From contig CAYNVT010000003.1 in assembly GCA_964400685.1 (NCBI GenBank), positions 1 to 64,000 on the forward strand: DNA of 64,000 nucleotides, in the 5' to 3' direction. This document shows, one piece after another, positions 36,294-45,368 of the stretch; positions within the stretch are counted from its first letter, which is position 1, and every line of letters starts with the position of its first letter. This stretch comes from DATCTV01 sp964400685. Lineage in GTDB: Bacteria > Desulfobacterota > Desulfomonilia > UBA1062. Position numbers and translations under genes: made by a program. The notes under the pieces are model-generated. The model did not search any database. It had not been told where the DNA came from and saw only the letters and a program-made list of their open reading frames with translations.

Positions 36294-37772
36294 ATGGAAG
36301 CAAGTTTATTTGAGAAGGCAAGGTATTACTGGACAGACACCAAACAAGTCCTGAAGACACTCAAGCTCAAAAAGGAATTCGATAGAAACCAGAAGCTTTA
36401 TCCCGAACAGATCAAAAGACTGCAGGAGCTCAAATTCCGCCGCTTGATCAGGCATGCAGTAGCAAATTCCGAATTTTACAGGGAATACTACAAGGGCATC
36501 AATATTGACACGTGCAGTATAACCGACCTGCCGACGCTCACAAAAAGAATGATGATGGATAATTATGACAGACTGGTCACGGATAAAAGACTCAACAGGA
36601 AAGACCTGACCGAATACCTCAAGATTCCCGAGAACGCATCCGTCAATTACAAGAACGATTTCGTGATCCTCAACTCTTCCGGGACCACGGGAGAGAAGGC
36701 GATTATGGGTTATCACTGGGAGGAGTTCAGGAATGTCTTTGCAGTTGCAATGTCAAGAGGCAGCAATGATGCGGCAAATCCGTTTATGCTTCTGAAATCA
36801 ATCGTCTACAAGCCGCTCAAGATTGCCAACATCATGCTTATCAACAGCCATTCGGCCAGCTTTGTAGTAACCTTCAGGGTGTGCACGGTCGAAGACCACC
36901 CCCTGATGAAAAACAGGTTCTTCTCAATATTTACCCCGCTAGGAAAGCTCGTTGACCAGCTGAATGAATTTCAGCCGCACATACTTCAGATTTATCCGAG
37001 CGCGTTACATTATCTTGCCTATGAACAGCTTGAGGGCAGGCTGAAACTCAAATTTGACGACAAACGAAGCTCAATCATCTCCTTCAGCGAACCCCTTGAA
37101 GAGAAAACAAAGGAAATGGTTAAAAAAGCTTTCGGAGTCGATGTGACTAATACTTACGGCGCTTGCGAGAGCATCATGCTTGCGCGGGAATGTGAGCGCC
37201 ATTCAGGCATGCACGTAAACAGCGACCTGGTCATACTCGAACCTGTTGACGAGAATTACAGACCTGTGGAACCTGGAAAAGCGAGCAACAGGATACTAGT
37301 AACCAACCTCTACACCTTTGCGCAACCGATGATCAGGTACGAGGTCAATGACAGGCTCATCATGGACGAAAAAGAATGCACTTGCGGCAGCAGGCTACCG
37401 CTCATCAGAACAGTAGAGGGCAGAACCGAGGAAATACTCTATATATCCAAACCCGGTGGCGGTTACGAACCTATACATCCCTATATCTTCGTTGTTCCGG
37501 CGCTGAACATGCAGGGCTTCAAGGAATATCAGATAGAGCAGGTCGAGAGGAACAAGGCCATATTCAGGGTGGTACCGGAGAAGCCCGGCACGATAACGCC
37601 TGAGGACCTTGTCAGGATTATGGAATTCAACATGGAACGTGAAGGCCTTGCAGGGCGAATCACTTTTGAAGGTGAAGTGCTGGACATGATCCCGAGGGAT
37701 CCAGTAAGCGGGAAAGTCATCCAGGTGAAGACAAGAGTAGGCAAGCCGGAAGGTATAGACGAAAAGTTCTGA
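36294..37772 (+). CDS. Phenylacetate-CoA ligase-like (PaaK/CapK) adenylate-forming enzyme
   Basis: The 492-residue ANL-superfamily protein has the phosphate loop LNSSGTTGEKA, the TYGACE substrate/adenylate motif, a cysteine pair CTCGSRLP typical of the PaaK branch, and the C-terminal catalytic lysine in VSGKVIQVK. It should activate a carboxylic acid as acyl-AMP and pass it to CoA or a carrier. The substrate is unknown. It converges with a phosphopantetheinyl transferase gene 20 bp away; a joint role with the ACP cluster at 1-8 kb is a guess. Confidence 0.87.
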   Translation: MEASLFEKARYYWTDTKQVLKTLKLKKEFDRNQKLYPEQIKRLQELKFRRLIRHAVANSEFYREYYKGINIDTCSITDLPTLTKRMMMDNYDRLVTDKRLNRKDLTEYLKIPENASVNYKNDFVILNSSGTTGEKAIMGYHWEEFRNVFAVAMSRGSNDAANPFMLLKSIVYKPLKIANIMLINSHSASFVVTFRVCTVEDHPLMKNRFFSIFTPLGKLVDQLNEFQPHILQIYPSALHYLAYEQLEGRLKLKFDDKRSSIISFSEPLEEKTKEMVKKAFGVDVTNTYGACESIMLARECERHSGMHVNSDLVILEPVDENYRPVEPGKASNRILVTNLYTFAQPMIRYEVNDRLIMDEKECTCGSRLPLIRTVEGRTEEILYISKPGGGYEPIHPYIFVVPALNMQGFKEYQIEQVERNKAIFRVVPEKPGTITPEDLVRIMEFNMEREGLAGRITFEGEVLDMIPRDPVSGKVIQVKTRVGKPEGIDEKF

Positions 37773-37792
37773 CTGCAAGCCTGCTCCGGCTG

Positions 37793-38434
37793 TTAAAGCA
37801 TGACATAACTCAGGATATAGCGGGAATTTATTCTTGAGCCTATTTCAAAGGCAAAACCTTCTTCAAACGGGATATACTTTTTTAAAAGTCTGGCATCAAA
37901 GGCGGCTTTTTTATCGTTCCACTGAAGTTCGGCATCATTAAAATCCATATACATTTTTACTGACGGGAAAAAGGCCTTGAAGGCCGCCTCCTTGGCGGAA
38001 AAAATCATTTTCATCTTGTAAAGCTCGTTCCCGACCCATTCCATTTCCTTTCCGGTGCAGACCAGCCTGAAGACATCCTGCGGCATGTCGCCTGCCAGCT
38101 CCTCAATATCGATACCCAGACCTCTGAGCATATTATCATGACATACAGCACAGACAGCTATCCCCGGGCAGTGGCTCAAAGCACCCAGAATTCCCCCGGG
38201 CCAAAGCGGTTCGCTGGATGGGCCTTTGAGGACTGGTCCGGGATTTTCTATTCCGATTGATCTGAGCGCCGCATTACACGCCGCACGTCCGAGAAAAAAC
38301 TCGTCACGTCTCTTTTTTACCGCCCTGGGCCCCAGAAGGACTGATTCCTCTCCGGAAAGCACGAAATCGCGTGCAGTTTCCGGGGTGAGGGCTGCATATC
38401 CGACAAATGCCGGGAATGGATTATTCATCATCAT
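37793..38434 (-). CDS. 4'-phosphopantetheinyl transferase (Sfp/EntD type)
   Basis: The 213-residue protein shows the PPTase motifs: RAACNAALRSIG, GIDIEEL with the magnesium-binding Asp, and FSAKEAAFKAF with the Glu and Lys. The EntD-like architecture activates carrier proteins by transferring phosphopantetheine from CoA to serine. It is a natural candidate to modify the ACP at 8070-8318. The isolated position means its partner is inferred. Confidence 0.9.
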   Translation of the reverse strand: MMMNNPFPAFVGYAALTPETARDFVLSGEESVLLGPRAVKKRRDEFFLGRAACNAALRSIGIENPGPVLKGPSSEPLWPGGILGALSHCPGIAVCAVCHDNMLRGLGIDIEELAGDMPQDVFRLVCTGKEMEWVGNELYKMKMIFSAKEAAFKAFFPSVKMYMDFNDAELQWNDKKAAFDARLLKKYIPFEEGFAFEIGSRINSRYILSYVML

Positions 38435-38508
38435 GCCTAGGTCAATTAATCGGCGTAACTATAGAATAACTGAAGGGCTGATATTTAAAAAACCCCTCAC
38501 GCAGCTTT

Positions 38509-39510
38509 TTAAGAATTTTCTGCCCAGGCCTTTTTTGCAAGGTATCTGTGCTGAGCCTGTGTATATGCGGCAGTATTGTATGTAAGCCACTGATAAGAGG
38601 GCCAGTTCAGAACCCTGAAGCCCTGAGTGTTACGGTCGATTTCGAAAATCATATAGCTGTCACTGTCATACCGTGTCGAAGCGCATGATACGTGGCTTAT
38701 ACCGAAAAGCCTGCTGAAGTGCACCCACCTGTGCCAGTGGCCGGTGATGACCATTTTCACGCAATCCCTGTGGCTCTTCAGCACGGAAAAGACATCTAGA
38801 TCGCCTACCTCATCAGGCATTATCATTATCATGGGCTGATGGAAAAAGATGAAGCAGGGGTTTTTTTCTGCAAGCAGAGCTTCAAGCCAGAGCAGCTGCT
38901 CTTCACCGAACGAGCCGAGATCGTCATTATATTTTGCGCTCTCCGGATTCATTGAGCAGCCTAAGTAATTGTTCAAATGGATGAAGCGGAATCCTTTCAG
39001 GTCAATATAATAATAGGGATCAAGCCCCCATTTTTCCCTGAAAAGGGCGTGCGAGAATTCAAGCGGTATGTCGGGAAGGTCATAATCATGATTACCGAAG
39101 CCGGGATATACGGGCATGTTGAAGCCGGCAGTAATCTCTTTGACTATGTCGAAACGGGTCCTGTTGCTGAAATAGAAATCATAATCCTTTGACGGGTAGT
39201 TGTGGATATAATCGCCTGCGATAAAAACGGCCTCGATTTTCGGATCAAGGCTGTTGATTGTTTCTCTTGCTGCTGTATATCGTTCGGCGGTCTTGAACAT
39301 GGATTCCGTATCAACCTGATTGCTTTCAGGGCCCTGATAAAACTCGTCAATTATATGCGTGTCAGCAAGAACGGCGAAATAAAAATATCTGTCAGGGTCG
39401 CATGCACTCAGCGCAAGCGGCATTGACGACAAAGCAACAAGCCCTGCACCTTTACCGGCAAGCCTGATGAAGTCCCTTCTTGAGTATCCGCTACCACCTG
39501 ATATCTTCAT
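38509..39510 (-). CDS. Tat-exported metallophosphoesterase lipoprotein
   Basis: The start is the ATG at 39508-39510, after AGGGGGTTGGA; a longer frame to 39591 overlaps glnA. The 333-residue protein opens with a Tat motif (SRRDFIRL) and a hydrophobic stretch ending LALSAC, a possible lipobox. Calcineurin-type motifs follow: LADTHI, AGDYIHN, GFGNHDYD and GHWHRW. It is likely a periplasmic or surface phosphodiesterase. A second Tat-exported phosphoesterase is encoded at 59512-60792. Confidence 0.86.
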   Translation of the reverse strand: MKISGGSGYSRRDFIRLAGKGAGLVALSSMPLALSACDPDRYFYFAVLADTHIIDEFYQGPESNQVDTESMFKTAERYTAARETINSLDPKIEAVFIAGDYIHNYPSKDYDFYFSNRTRFDIVKEITAGFNMPVYPGFGNHDYDLPDIPLEFSHALFREKWGLDPYYYIDLKGFRFIHLNNYLGCSMNPESAKYNDDLGSFGEEQLLWLEALLAEKNPCFIFFHQPMIMIMPDEVGDLDVFSVLKSHRDCVKMVITGHWHRWVHFSRLFGISHVSCASTRYDSDSYMIFEIDRNTQGFRVLNWPSYQWLTYNTAAYTQAQHRYLAKKAWAENS

Positions 39511-39527
39511 TCCAACCCCCTTAGCGT

Positions 39528-40859
39528 TTAAAGGACAGGCAGATAGTGTTCTATCTCGAAAGCACTTATATGGGTCCTGAACGCGTCCCATTCCTTCTTT
39601 TTGTTTTCGATGAATTTATTAAATATATGATCTCCGAGCGCCTCTTTAACGAGCTTGCTCTTCTGCACCTCGACAACAGCCTCATAAAGGCTTCCGGGCA
39701 GTGAAATGATGCCTGCCTTTTCGCGTTCTTCCTCATTCATTTCAAAGATGTCCTCTTCAACAGGCGCCGGCAGTTTGTATTTGTTTTCAATGCCCTTTAA
39801 TCCGGCGGCAAGCATTACGGCAAATGCGAGGTAAGGGTTGCATGCCGGGTCTGGCGAACGGAATTCCATGCGCGTGGCATTCGCTTTTCCGGGCTTATAC
39901 ATGGGGACCCTTACCATGGCCGAACGGTTCCTGCGCGCCCATGAGACATAGACAGGTGCTTCATAGCCGGGGACGAGCCTCTTGTAAGAGTTTATCCACT
40001 GGTTACATATGGCCGTGATTTCGGGGGCGTGCGTGAGTATTCCCGCTATGTACTGTTTGCCTATTGTCGAGAGGTGATACTTGTCTTTTTCTTCGAAGAA
40101 TGCGTTTTTGCCGTTCTTGAAAAGAGATTGATGTACATGCATGCCCGAGCCGTTTTCACCGAATATGGGCTTCGGCATGAACGAGGCGTAAACGCCTTTC
40201 TGCCGTGCGATCTCTTTTACCGTTGTCCTGTAGGTCATGACAGTATCTGCCATAAAAAGGGCTTCCTTGTATTTGAGGTCGATTTCGTGCTGTGAAGGTG
40301 CTACTTCGTGATGGCTGTATTCTACCTCGATGCCCATTTTCTGAAGCGCGAATATCGTATCCCGTTTGATGTCAATGCCCAGGTCTATGGGAAGCCCGTC
40401 AAAATATCCGGCCTTGTCTATGGTAACGGGTGCCTTTTCGCTGGCGAAATAGAAATATTCAAGCTCAGGGCCGATAAAGACCTTGTAGCCCATTGCTGCA
40501 GCCTTTTTCAGTATGCGTTTTAAGGCCCAGCGCGGACAGCCGTCATAGGGTTTGCCGTCCGGGGTTACTATATCGCAGAACATCCTTGCTACCGGCCTGT
40601 CGCCCGGCCGCCATGCAATGAGCTGAAATGTTTCCGGGTCGGCTTTTGCAATCATATCGCTTTCATGGATGCGTGCGAAGCCTTCGATCGACGAACCGTC
40701 AAACCCCATGCCCTCTTCCATGCCTTCTTCAAGTTCGGACGGCGTGACGCTGAAGCTCTTGAGCCTTCCCAGCACATCGGTGAACCAGAACTGTATGAAA
40801 CTTACGTTGAACTCCTTAACGGCAGCAAAGACATCATTTTTGTTTTTGCACGACAGCAT
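39528..40859 (-). CDS. glnA: Glutamine synthetase type I
   Basis: The 443-residue protein has the GSI signatures: FDGSSIEGF, the GSGMHVHQS ATP/Glu site and RVPMY. The region matching the adenylylation site of the E. coli enzyme (NLYDLPPEE) reads DIFEMNEEE here, with Phe at the Tyr position, so it should not be regulated by adenylylation. Length is as in the GSI-alpha type. It makes glutamine from glutamate and ammonia. GAGAGGTGAGAT precedes the ATG. No GlnB or Ntr gene is adjacent. Confidence 0.95.
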   Translation of the reverse strand: MLSCKNKNDVFAAVKEFNVSFIQFWFTDVLGRLKSFSVTPSELEEGMEEGMGFDGSSIEGFARIHESDMIAKADPETFQLIAWRPGDRPVARMFCDIVTPDGKPYDGCPRWALKRILKKAAAMGYKVFIGPELEYFYFASEKAPVTIDKAGYFDGLPIDLGIDIKRDTIFALQKMGIEVEYSHHEVAPSQHEIDLKYKEALFMADTVMTYRTTVKEIARQKGVYASFMPKPIFGENGSGMHVHQSLFKNGKNAFFEEKDKYHLSTIGKQYIAGILTHAPEITAICNQWINSYKRLVPGYEAPVYVSWARRNRSAMVRVPMYKPGKANATRMEFRSPDPACNPYLAFAVMLAAGLKGIENKYKLPAPVEEDIFEMNEEEREKAGIISLPGSLYEAVVEVQKSKLVKEALGDHIFNKFIENKKKEWDAFRTHISAFEIEHYLPVL

Positions 40860-40896
40860 ATCTCACCTCTCACGTTTTTTCGCCAAATGGCATTAA

Positions 40897-40926
40897 TTGA
40901 ATTCTTAATCAATATAAGAATATAAT
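40897..40926 (+). promoter_or_regulatory. Sigma-70-type promoter for the enolase-superfamily gene
   Basis: TTGAAT (40897-40902) and TATAAT (40921-40926) are separated by 18 bases in the AT-rich region divergent from glnA. The distance to the ATG at 40999 leaves a leader of about 65 bases. Confidence 0.5.
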
Positions 40927-40998
40927 ACTTAATCCAAGGAAAATAACTTTATAAAAATACTTTAAGTATATAATATAAGACAAAAGGGGGATGTGAAT

Positions 40999-42222
40999 AT
41001 GAAAATCAAGATAATCGAATTATGGCATGTTTCAGTACCGCTCAAGGCAACCTTCTGGCCGACCTGGATACCGGGCTATCCGCAGACCCACAACAAATTC
41101 ACGCTTGTAAAACTTATTACTGATGACGGCATCGAGGGATATGGTGCAGGTTCCGCTATGGGGACCGAGCGGGAAGGTCTCGGCGACCTTATAGGCTCTT
41201 ACCTTATTGGTGCCGACCCGACGGACATTGAAAAAACCCAGGACCTGCTCAAGCAGGCGGGGATCCTCGGCTGGCGCAATTTCTGGATTGAGCCCGCTTG
41301 CTGGGATATCATGGGCAAGGCTCAGGGAAAGCCTGTATATGAGCTCCTGGGAGGCGTCGCCCGGCCGATAGAGGTGTACTGCTCTACAGGAGAGATGCAC
41401 GACCCGGACAAGAGGGTTGACGAGCTTCTGGCCATGCGCGAGAGGGGGTTCAAGACCGCCAAACTGAGGGTGAAGAACAAAGAACTGAAAGACGACATCC
41501 GCCACATAGAAACCGTATCTAAAGGCCTCGGCGGAAAAATGGGCCTGGGCGTTGACGCCAACCAGGGCTGGCCTGTATCTATCGTCGATAAGATTCCGAA
41601 CTGGAATTTGAAACGCGCCACCGAGTTTGCCGATGCGTGTCATGCAAACGGCCTTCTCTGGCTTGAAGAGCCGCTCGAGTCCCGCAATTACGACGACAGT
41701 GCGGCGCTTAAAAAGGTTTCAAAGATAAAGATTTCCGGCGCAGAGCTCAATTACGGCTGGGACGAGATAAAGATAATGCTCGAAAAGGATTGCTTCCATG
41801 TCTATCAGCCGGACGCTACTTTTGCAGGCGGCATCGCCCAGGTGAAAAAGGTGATAGACGCATGCCATGAAAAGGGCCGGGAATACTCGCCGCACACATG
41901 GACGAACGGCATCGGTTTTTATGTCAACTGGAATATGGTGCTGGCCGATCCGGGGAACATGCTGCCGCTGGAATATCCGCTCGAAGAGCCTTCGTGGATC
42001 CCTGAGTTTCGCGAGGGGATAATAGCCCCTATCATACCTGATAAAAACGCCGTGCTGCAGCCTTTCAGAAAACCGGGGCTCGGTTTCGATATCGATGAAA
42101 GACTTCTTAAAAAATACGGCAAACGCTTTTTCCGCCTGAGCGAGACCGGACTAAAGATAAAGGTTATACGCGAAAAAGGGCTGAAGGCAGCTCTTGATCT
42201 GAAGAAAAGAAAAGAAGCATAA
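40999..42222 (+). CDS. Enolase-superfamily (mandelate racemase/muconate lactonizing) enzyme
   Basis: The start is the ATG at 40999 after AAGGGGG; the GTG at 40993 is also possible. The 407-residue protein has the capping-domain lead and barrel motifs of the MR/MLE group: KTAKLRVK on strand 2, metal ligands in GVDANQGW, WLEEPLE and GAELNYGW, and a HTWTNG histidine as in the mandelate racemase subgroup. It would abstract a proton alpha to a carboxylate, as an acid-sugar dehydratase or racemase. The substrate cannot be deduced, and no sugar-acid genes flank it. Confidence 0.88.
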   Translation: MKIKIIELWHVSVPLKATFWPTWIPGYPQTHNKFTLVKLITDDGIEGYGAGSAMGTEREGLGDLIGSYLIGADPTDIEKTQDLLKQAGILGWRNFWIEPACWDIMGKAQGKPVYELLGGVARPIEVYCSTGEMHDPDKRVDELLAMRERGFKTAKLRVKNKELKDDIRHIETVSKGLGGKMGLGVDANQGWPVSIVDKIPNWNLKRATEFADACHANGLLWLEEPLESRNYDDSAALKKVSKIKISGAELNYGWDEIKIMLEKDCFHVYQPDATFAGGIAQVKKVIDACHEKGREYSPHTWTNGIGFYVNWNMVLADPGNMLPLEYPLEEPSWIPEFREGIIAPIIPDKNAVLQPFRKPGLGFDIDERLLKKYGKRFFRLSETGLKIKVIREKGLKAALDLKKRKEA

Positions 42223-42242
42223 GACAGATAAGAGGCACTGAG

Positions 42243-42278
42243 TGAGGCATAGCTGTTGAGAAAAACGGCTGTGCCTCA
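42243..42278 (+). terminator. Hairpin after the enolase-superfamily gene
   Basis: TGAGGCATAGC (42243-42253) pairs with GCTGTGCCTCA (42268-42278) with one G-U pair and a 14-base loop. No T-tract follows. The 220-bp gap to the glycosyltransferase start holds no gene that I can see. Confidence 0.4.
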
Positions 42279-42442
42279 GATTCCGGATTTATTCACTATC
42301 CAGGCTATGCCCTTTTTATACGCACCTATTTTCTCGCTTACCTTGCGGAACTATGGTTGGACTGGACATGATCTATTTGCTATTCTCTCTCATCTGCAAA
42401 AAATAGCTTCTTGAAGTCGATAACTGATAAGGTTTGGTGATA

Positions 42443-43633
42443 ATGATTGGAAAGCGCATTACATGTCTGATAACCGGCAATCTCGACATAATGAATTCTT
42501 CGGGAGGGACGCTGAGCGTCTTTACCATCTTGAAAAAACTTTCAAATGAGGGATTTGATGTCTCATGCCTGTGGCTTGCCGATAAAGGCTTTAATCATGA
42601 AAGGGTGGCCGGGGATATCCTGAAGAGGGGCGGCCGGGTTGACCGGGCAGGAGAACGGGACATGACATTTTATCTTAACGGATATCCTTTTCCTTTTGAG
42701 TGCCACTTTTCCGGGATTGATATAATCGGTGCCTACCGGCAAAACATAAAAGATGTTTTCAGTGATGTATCGAATATATGGGGCGGCATTTTGTCAGCCA
42801 GGAAAACCCATGCCACGCTTACACTCAATGCCGATATCTTCTCGATGCAGGCGAGTCTGAACGTCTCGCCGCTAAGGTTTCATCGTATCAGCGATCAGCA
42901 GATATTCGAAAATGGATTCATGCCTTATGCCGGGATGTTCAGAAAAATTGCACCCGAATTCAAATTCATATGCACCGGAAATTTTCTTAAACATAAATTC
43001 GGATCGTTTTATGGCCGGAAAAGCATCAACCTGATTCCTCAAATAAGCCTTGAAGGATTTGCCGGTATCGGGACATCGGGGGAATATATCACCATGATAA
43101 ACGCAACTCCTGCGAAAGGCCTCGCGATATTTCTGAACATCGCAAGCAACCTACAGGACAAAAAATTTCTTCTGGTCATGAAACCCTACGATCAAATCAA
43201 CCCTGAAGGTTTCAACCTGTCGAATGTGACCTTCATGCCGTGGGATATGGATGTGCGCAGGATTTATGAAATGACAAGAATACTTCTGGTGCCTTCTCTA
43301 TGGGAGGAGCCGTATTCGCGCGTTGTTATCGAGGGCATATGCTGCGGGTTGCCGGTCATTGCAAACGACTCTGGCGGCATAAGAGAAGAGATGCCGCCTG
43401 ACGGTTTTCTGGTTAAAATAAACGAAGATTTCAGAAATGCCCCTGATTTTTTCGTGAATATGAAATACCATGCCCGAACGATCATGCAATATATCAGGCA
43501 CATCAGACACCTTGACGATCCTGCCAATTATAATAAAGCAGTCCTGATATCAAAGGCAGCGGCGGCTGCAGCAGCTGAAAAACAGGAGGCAAGCTACCAC
43601 GCGTTCAGGGATTGGCTGTGCGCCCTTATATGA
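42443..43633 (+). CDS. Glycosyltransferase family 4-like protein
   Basis: The 396-residue GT-B-type protein starts at ATG 42443; TTG 42434 and GTG 42437 are alternatives. The C-terminal half has VPSLWEEPYSRVVIEGICCGLPVIANDSGGIREE, the EX7E nucleotide-sugar-binding pattern of retaining GT4-like enzymes. The N-terminal half has an acceptor-binding Rossmann-like start (SGGTLSVFTILKKL). It would transfer a sugar from an NDP-sugar. Directly downstream (67 bp) is a small cysteine-periodic peptide gene, the only close partner. A glycan role unrelated to the peptide is also possible. Confidence 0.86.
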   Translation: MIGKRITCLITGNLDIMNSSGGTLSVFTILKKLSNEGFDVSCLWLADKGFNHERVAGDILKRGGRVDRAGERDMTFYLNGYPFPFECHFSGIDIIGAYRQNIKDVFSDVSNIWGGILSARKTHATLTLNADIFSMQASLNVSPLRFHRISDQQIFENGFMPYAGMFRKIAPEFKFICTGNFLKHKFGSFYGRKSINLIPQISLEGFAGIGTSGEYITMINATPAKGLAIFLNIASNLQDKKFLLVMKPYDQINPEGFNLSNVTFMPWDMDVRRIYEMTRILLVPSLWEEPYSRVVIEGICCGLPVIANDSGGIREEMPPDGFLVKINEDFRNAPDFFVNMKYHARTIMQYIRHIRHLDDPANYNKAVLISKAAAAAAAEKQEASYHAFRDWLCALI

Positions 43634-43700
43634 GCCGTATGTATTGATTACACTCCACAATTTTGATACCATAAGAGAAATACGTCCGAGGGGGAAAATA

Positions 43701-43907
43701 ATGGAAGAAAAGGGCCAGAAGCCGGCATATGAAAAACCGTGTGCTTATCATCTCAATGATTATAAAAGCGGCATAGGTGATTGTTATGGTCCCGGCAGCG
43801 GCGATACAACATTCTGTTCATCAGGCAGTTCCGCCAGCGGTGAAGGATGTATGTCATCTGGAAACAACGCTACGGTTAATTGTGATTCATTGGGAAACGG
43901 ATTTTAG
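43701..43907 (+). CDS. Small peptide with cysteines every 11 residues, RiPP-precursor-like
   Basis: The start is the ATG at 43701 after GAGGGGG; an in-frame codon at 43644 lacks a ribosome site. The 68-residue product has a short charged leader with a YxxP motif (AYEKPC, residues 9-14). A Gly/Ser/Asn-rich remainder follows with Cys at 28, 39, 50 and 61, an exact spacing of 11, plus Cys14. No hydrophobic core or signal peptide is seen. Such a leader-plus-repetitive-core layout is typical of ribosomally made, modified peptides. No radical SAM or other maturase is next to it; the neighbour upstream is a glycosyltransferase. I do not recognise the family. Confidence 0.6.
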   Translation: MEEKGQKPAYEKPCAYHLNDYKSGIGDCYGPGSGDTTFCSSGSSASGEGCMSSGNNATVNCDSLGNGF

Positions 43908-44046
43908 GCGTAAGGAAGACTCACTCGGTAAAATAAACCGGAGAAATCAACGGCTGCGATTGCCAGGTTGATAGGCGCAGCCGATGATGAACAAGCAGGA
44001 TTCGGCTTATTCATGATTATCGTAAAATTTGAAACCGCTTAAAAGA

Positions 44047-45345
44047 TCAGTGTTTCTTGTACCGGGCTATCTTATCGCTTATTTTACGGCATTCGGCGAT
44101 GAGTGCGTCCTCGTCGATAGTAAGGCATTTGAAGTCCTTCATCACGATTCTGCCTGCAATTATCGAGTGCTTTACATTGAGGCCGTGCGCTGCGTAGACC
44201 GTGTGCGAAACAGGGTTATAGACAGGTACCAGATTTGATGCGTTCCCGTTCAGAACAATGATGTCTGCAGGGCCGCCCCTTTCAATGCGGCCACCGCCCT
44301 CGAACCTGAGAGCATGAGCAGCATTCAGAGTAGCCATCCTGAGCACGTCCGTAGCTCCAAGAACTGTAGGGTCGAGGCTGTCCACCTTGTGGAGCTTTGC
44401 AGCCGTCGCCATCTCCTGGAACATGTCCAGATTGTTGTTGGATGCGGCCCCGTCGGTGCCGATAGACACATTGATGCCAGCCTTTTCCATCTTTTCAACC
44501 GGGGCTATGCCTGAAGCGAGCTTCTTGTTGCTCCTGGGGCAGTGGGCCACGGACACGTTGGCCTTTGCCAGCATTTCAATGTCGCTGTCGTCTACCGCCA
44601 CGCAATGTACCGCTATCATACGATCCGAAAGGCAGCCCAGTTTTTCAAGAAGCCCCACAGGGGAGACGCCGGACTCTTTTCTGCAGTTATCCACTTCGGT
44701 TTCGGTCTCGCTCACGTGAATCTGCATCAGGATATCATTTTTTATTATGAATTCCTGAAGCCTTTGAAGCTGAGCGGGTTCGCAGCTATAGACAGAGTGG
44801 GCGAACACGGTCGGTCTGATGAGAGGGTTACTTTTCCATCTACCCACATATTCTTCAAGCTTGTCAAAGGCCTTTGCCGGGTCTTTAATGAATCTTGTGG
44901 GGAATTTTATAAGACCTTCGCCCAGCCAGGTCCTCATTCTGGCTTCTGAGGCAGCTTTTCCGACATAATCAGAAAGCATGTACCCGTCGGCAAAGGCCGT
45001 GGTCCCTGTCTGTATCATTTCAAGACACGAGAGCATCGTGCCAAGATATACGAATTCCTCATCAGCAAATTTAGCCTCAAGCGGGAATATGTGGTTGAAG
45101 AGCCAGTCCTCCAGCCTTAGGTCATCGGCCACACCCCTCAGCAAAGACATGGGCGCATGGCCGTGCGTGTTTATAAGACCCGGCATTACTATGTCGTGGG
45201 CGCCGCCGATTATCTCGAAGTCTCCCTCAGGAAGTTCGGCCGCAATGTCGGTTACCGTAGCTCCATCAATTATCACATAGCCGTCTTTTATGAAATCCGA
45301 CGGCTCTCTGATTATGTACGCCCCTTTAACGGCAAGCCTTTTCAA
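44047..45345 (-). CDS. 5'-methylthioadenosine/S-adenosylhomocysteine deaminase-type amidohydrolase (paralog 1)
   Basis: The start is set at a TTG (45343-45345) with AAGGAG at good distance; longer frames run into the preceding paralog. The 432-residue amidohydrolase has NTHGHAPMSLLRG (HxH), the HVSET histidine, SVAHCPRSNKKLASGIAP and the metal ligand Asp in SIGTDGAASNN. These match MTA/SAH deaminase (MtaD), which converts S-adenosylhomocysteine or methylthioadenosine to the inosyl forms. The usual NTHTHAA reads NTHGHAP here. It forms a tandem pair with the upstream gene, 23 bp apart. Confidence 0.9.
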   Translation of the reverse strand: MKRLAVKGAYIIREPSDFIKDGYVIIDGATVTDIAAELPEGDFEIIGGAHDIVMPGLINTHGHAPMSLLRGVADDLRLEDWLFNHIFPLEAKFADEEFVYLGTMLSCLEMIQTGTTAFADGYMLSDYVGKAASEARMRTWLGEGLIKFPTRFIKDPAKAFDKLEEYVGRWKSNPLIRPTVFAHSVYSCEPAQLQRLQEFIIKNDILMQIHVSETETEVDNCRKESGVSPVGLLEKLGCLSDRMIAVHCVAVDDSDIEMLAKANVSVAHCPRSNKKLASGIAPVEKMEKAGINVSIGTDGAASNNNLDMFQEMATAAKLHKVDSLDPTVLGATDVLRMATLNAAHALRFEGGGRIERGGPADIIVLNGNASNLVPVYNPVSHTVYAAHGLNVKHSIIAGRIVMKDFKCLTIDEDALIAECRKISDKIARYKKH

Positions 45346-45368
45346 TGACTGAACTCCTTTTGAGATCG

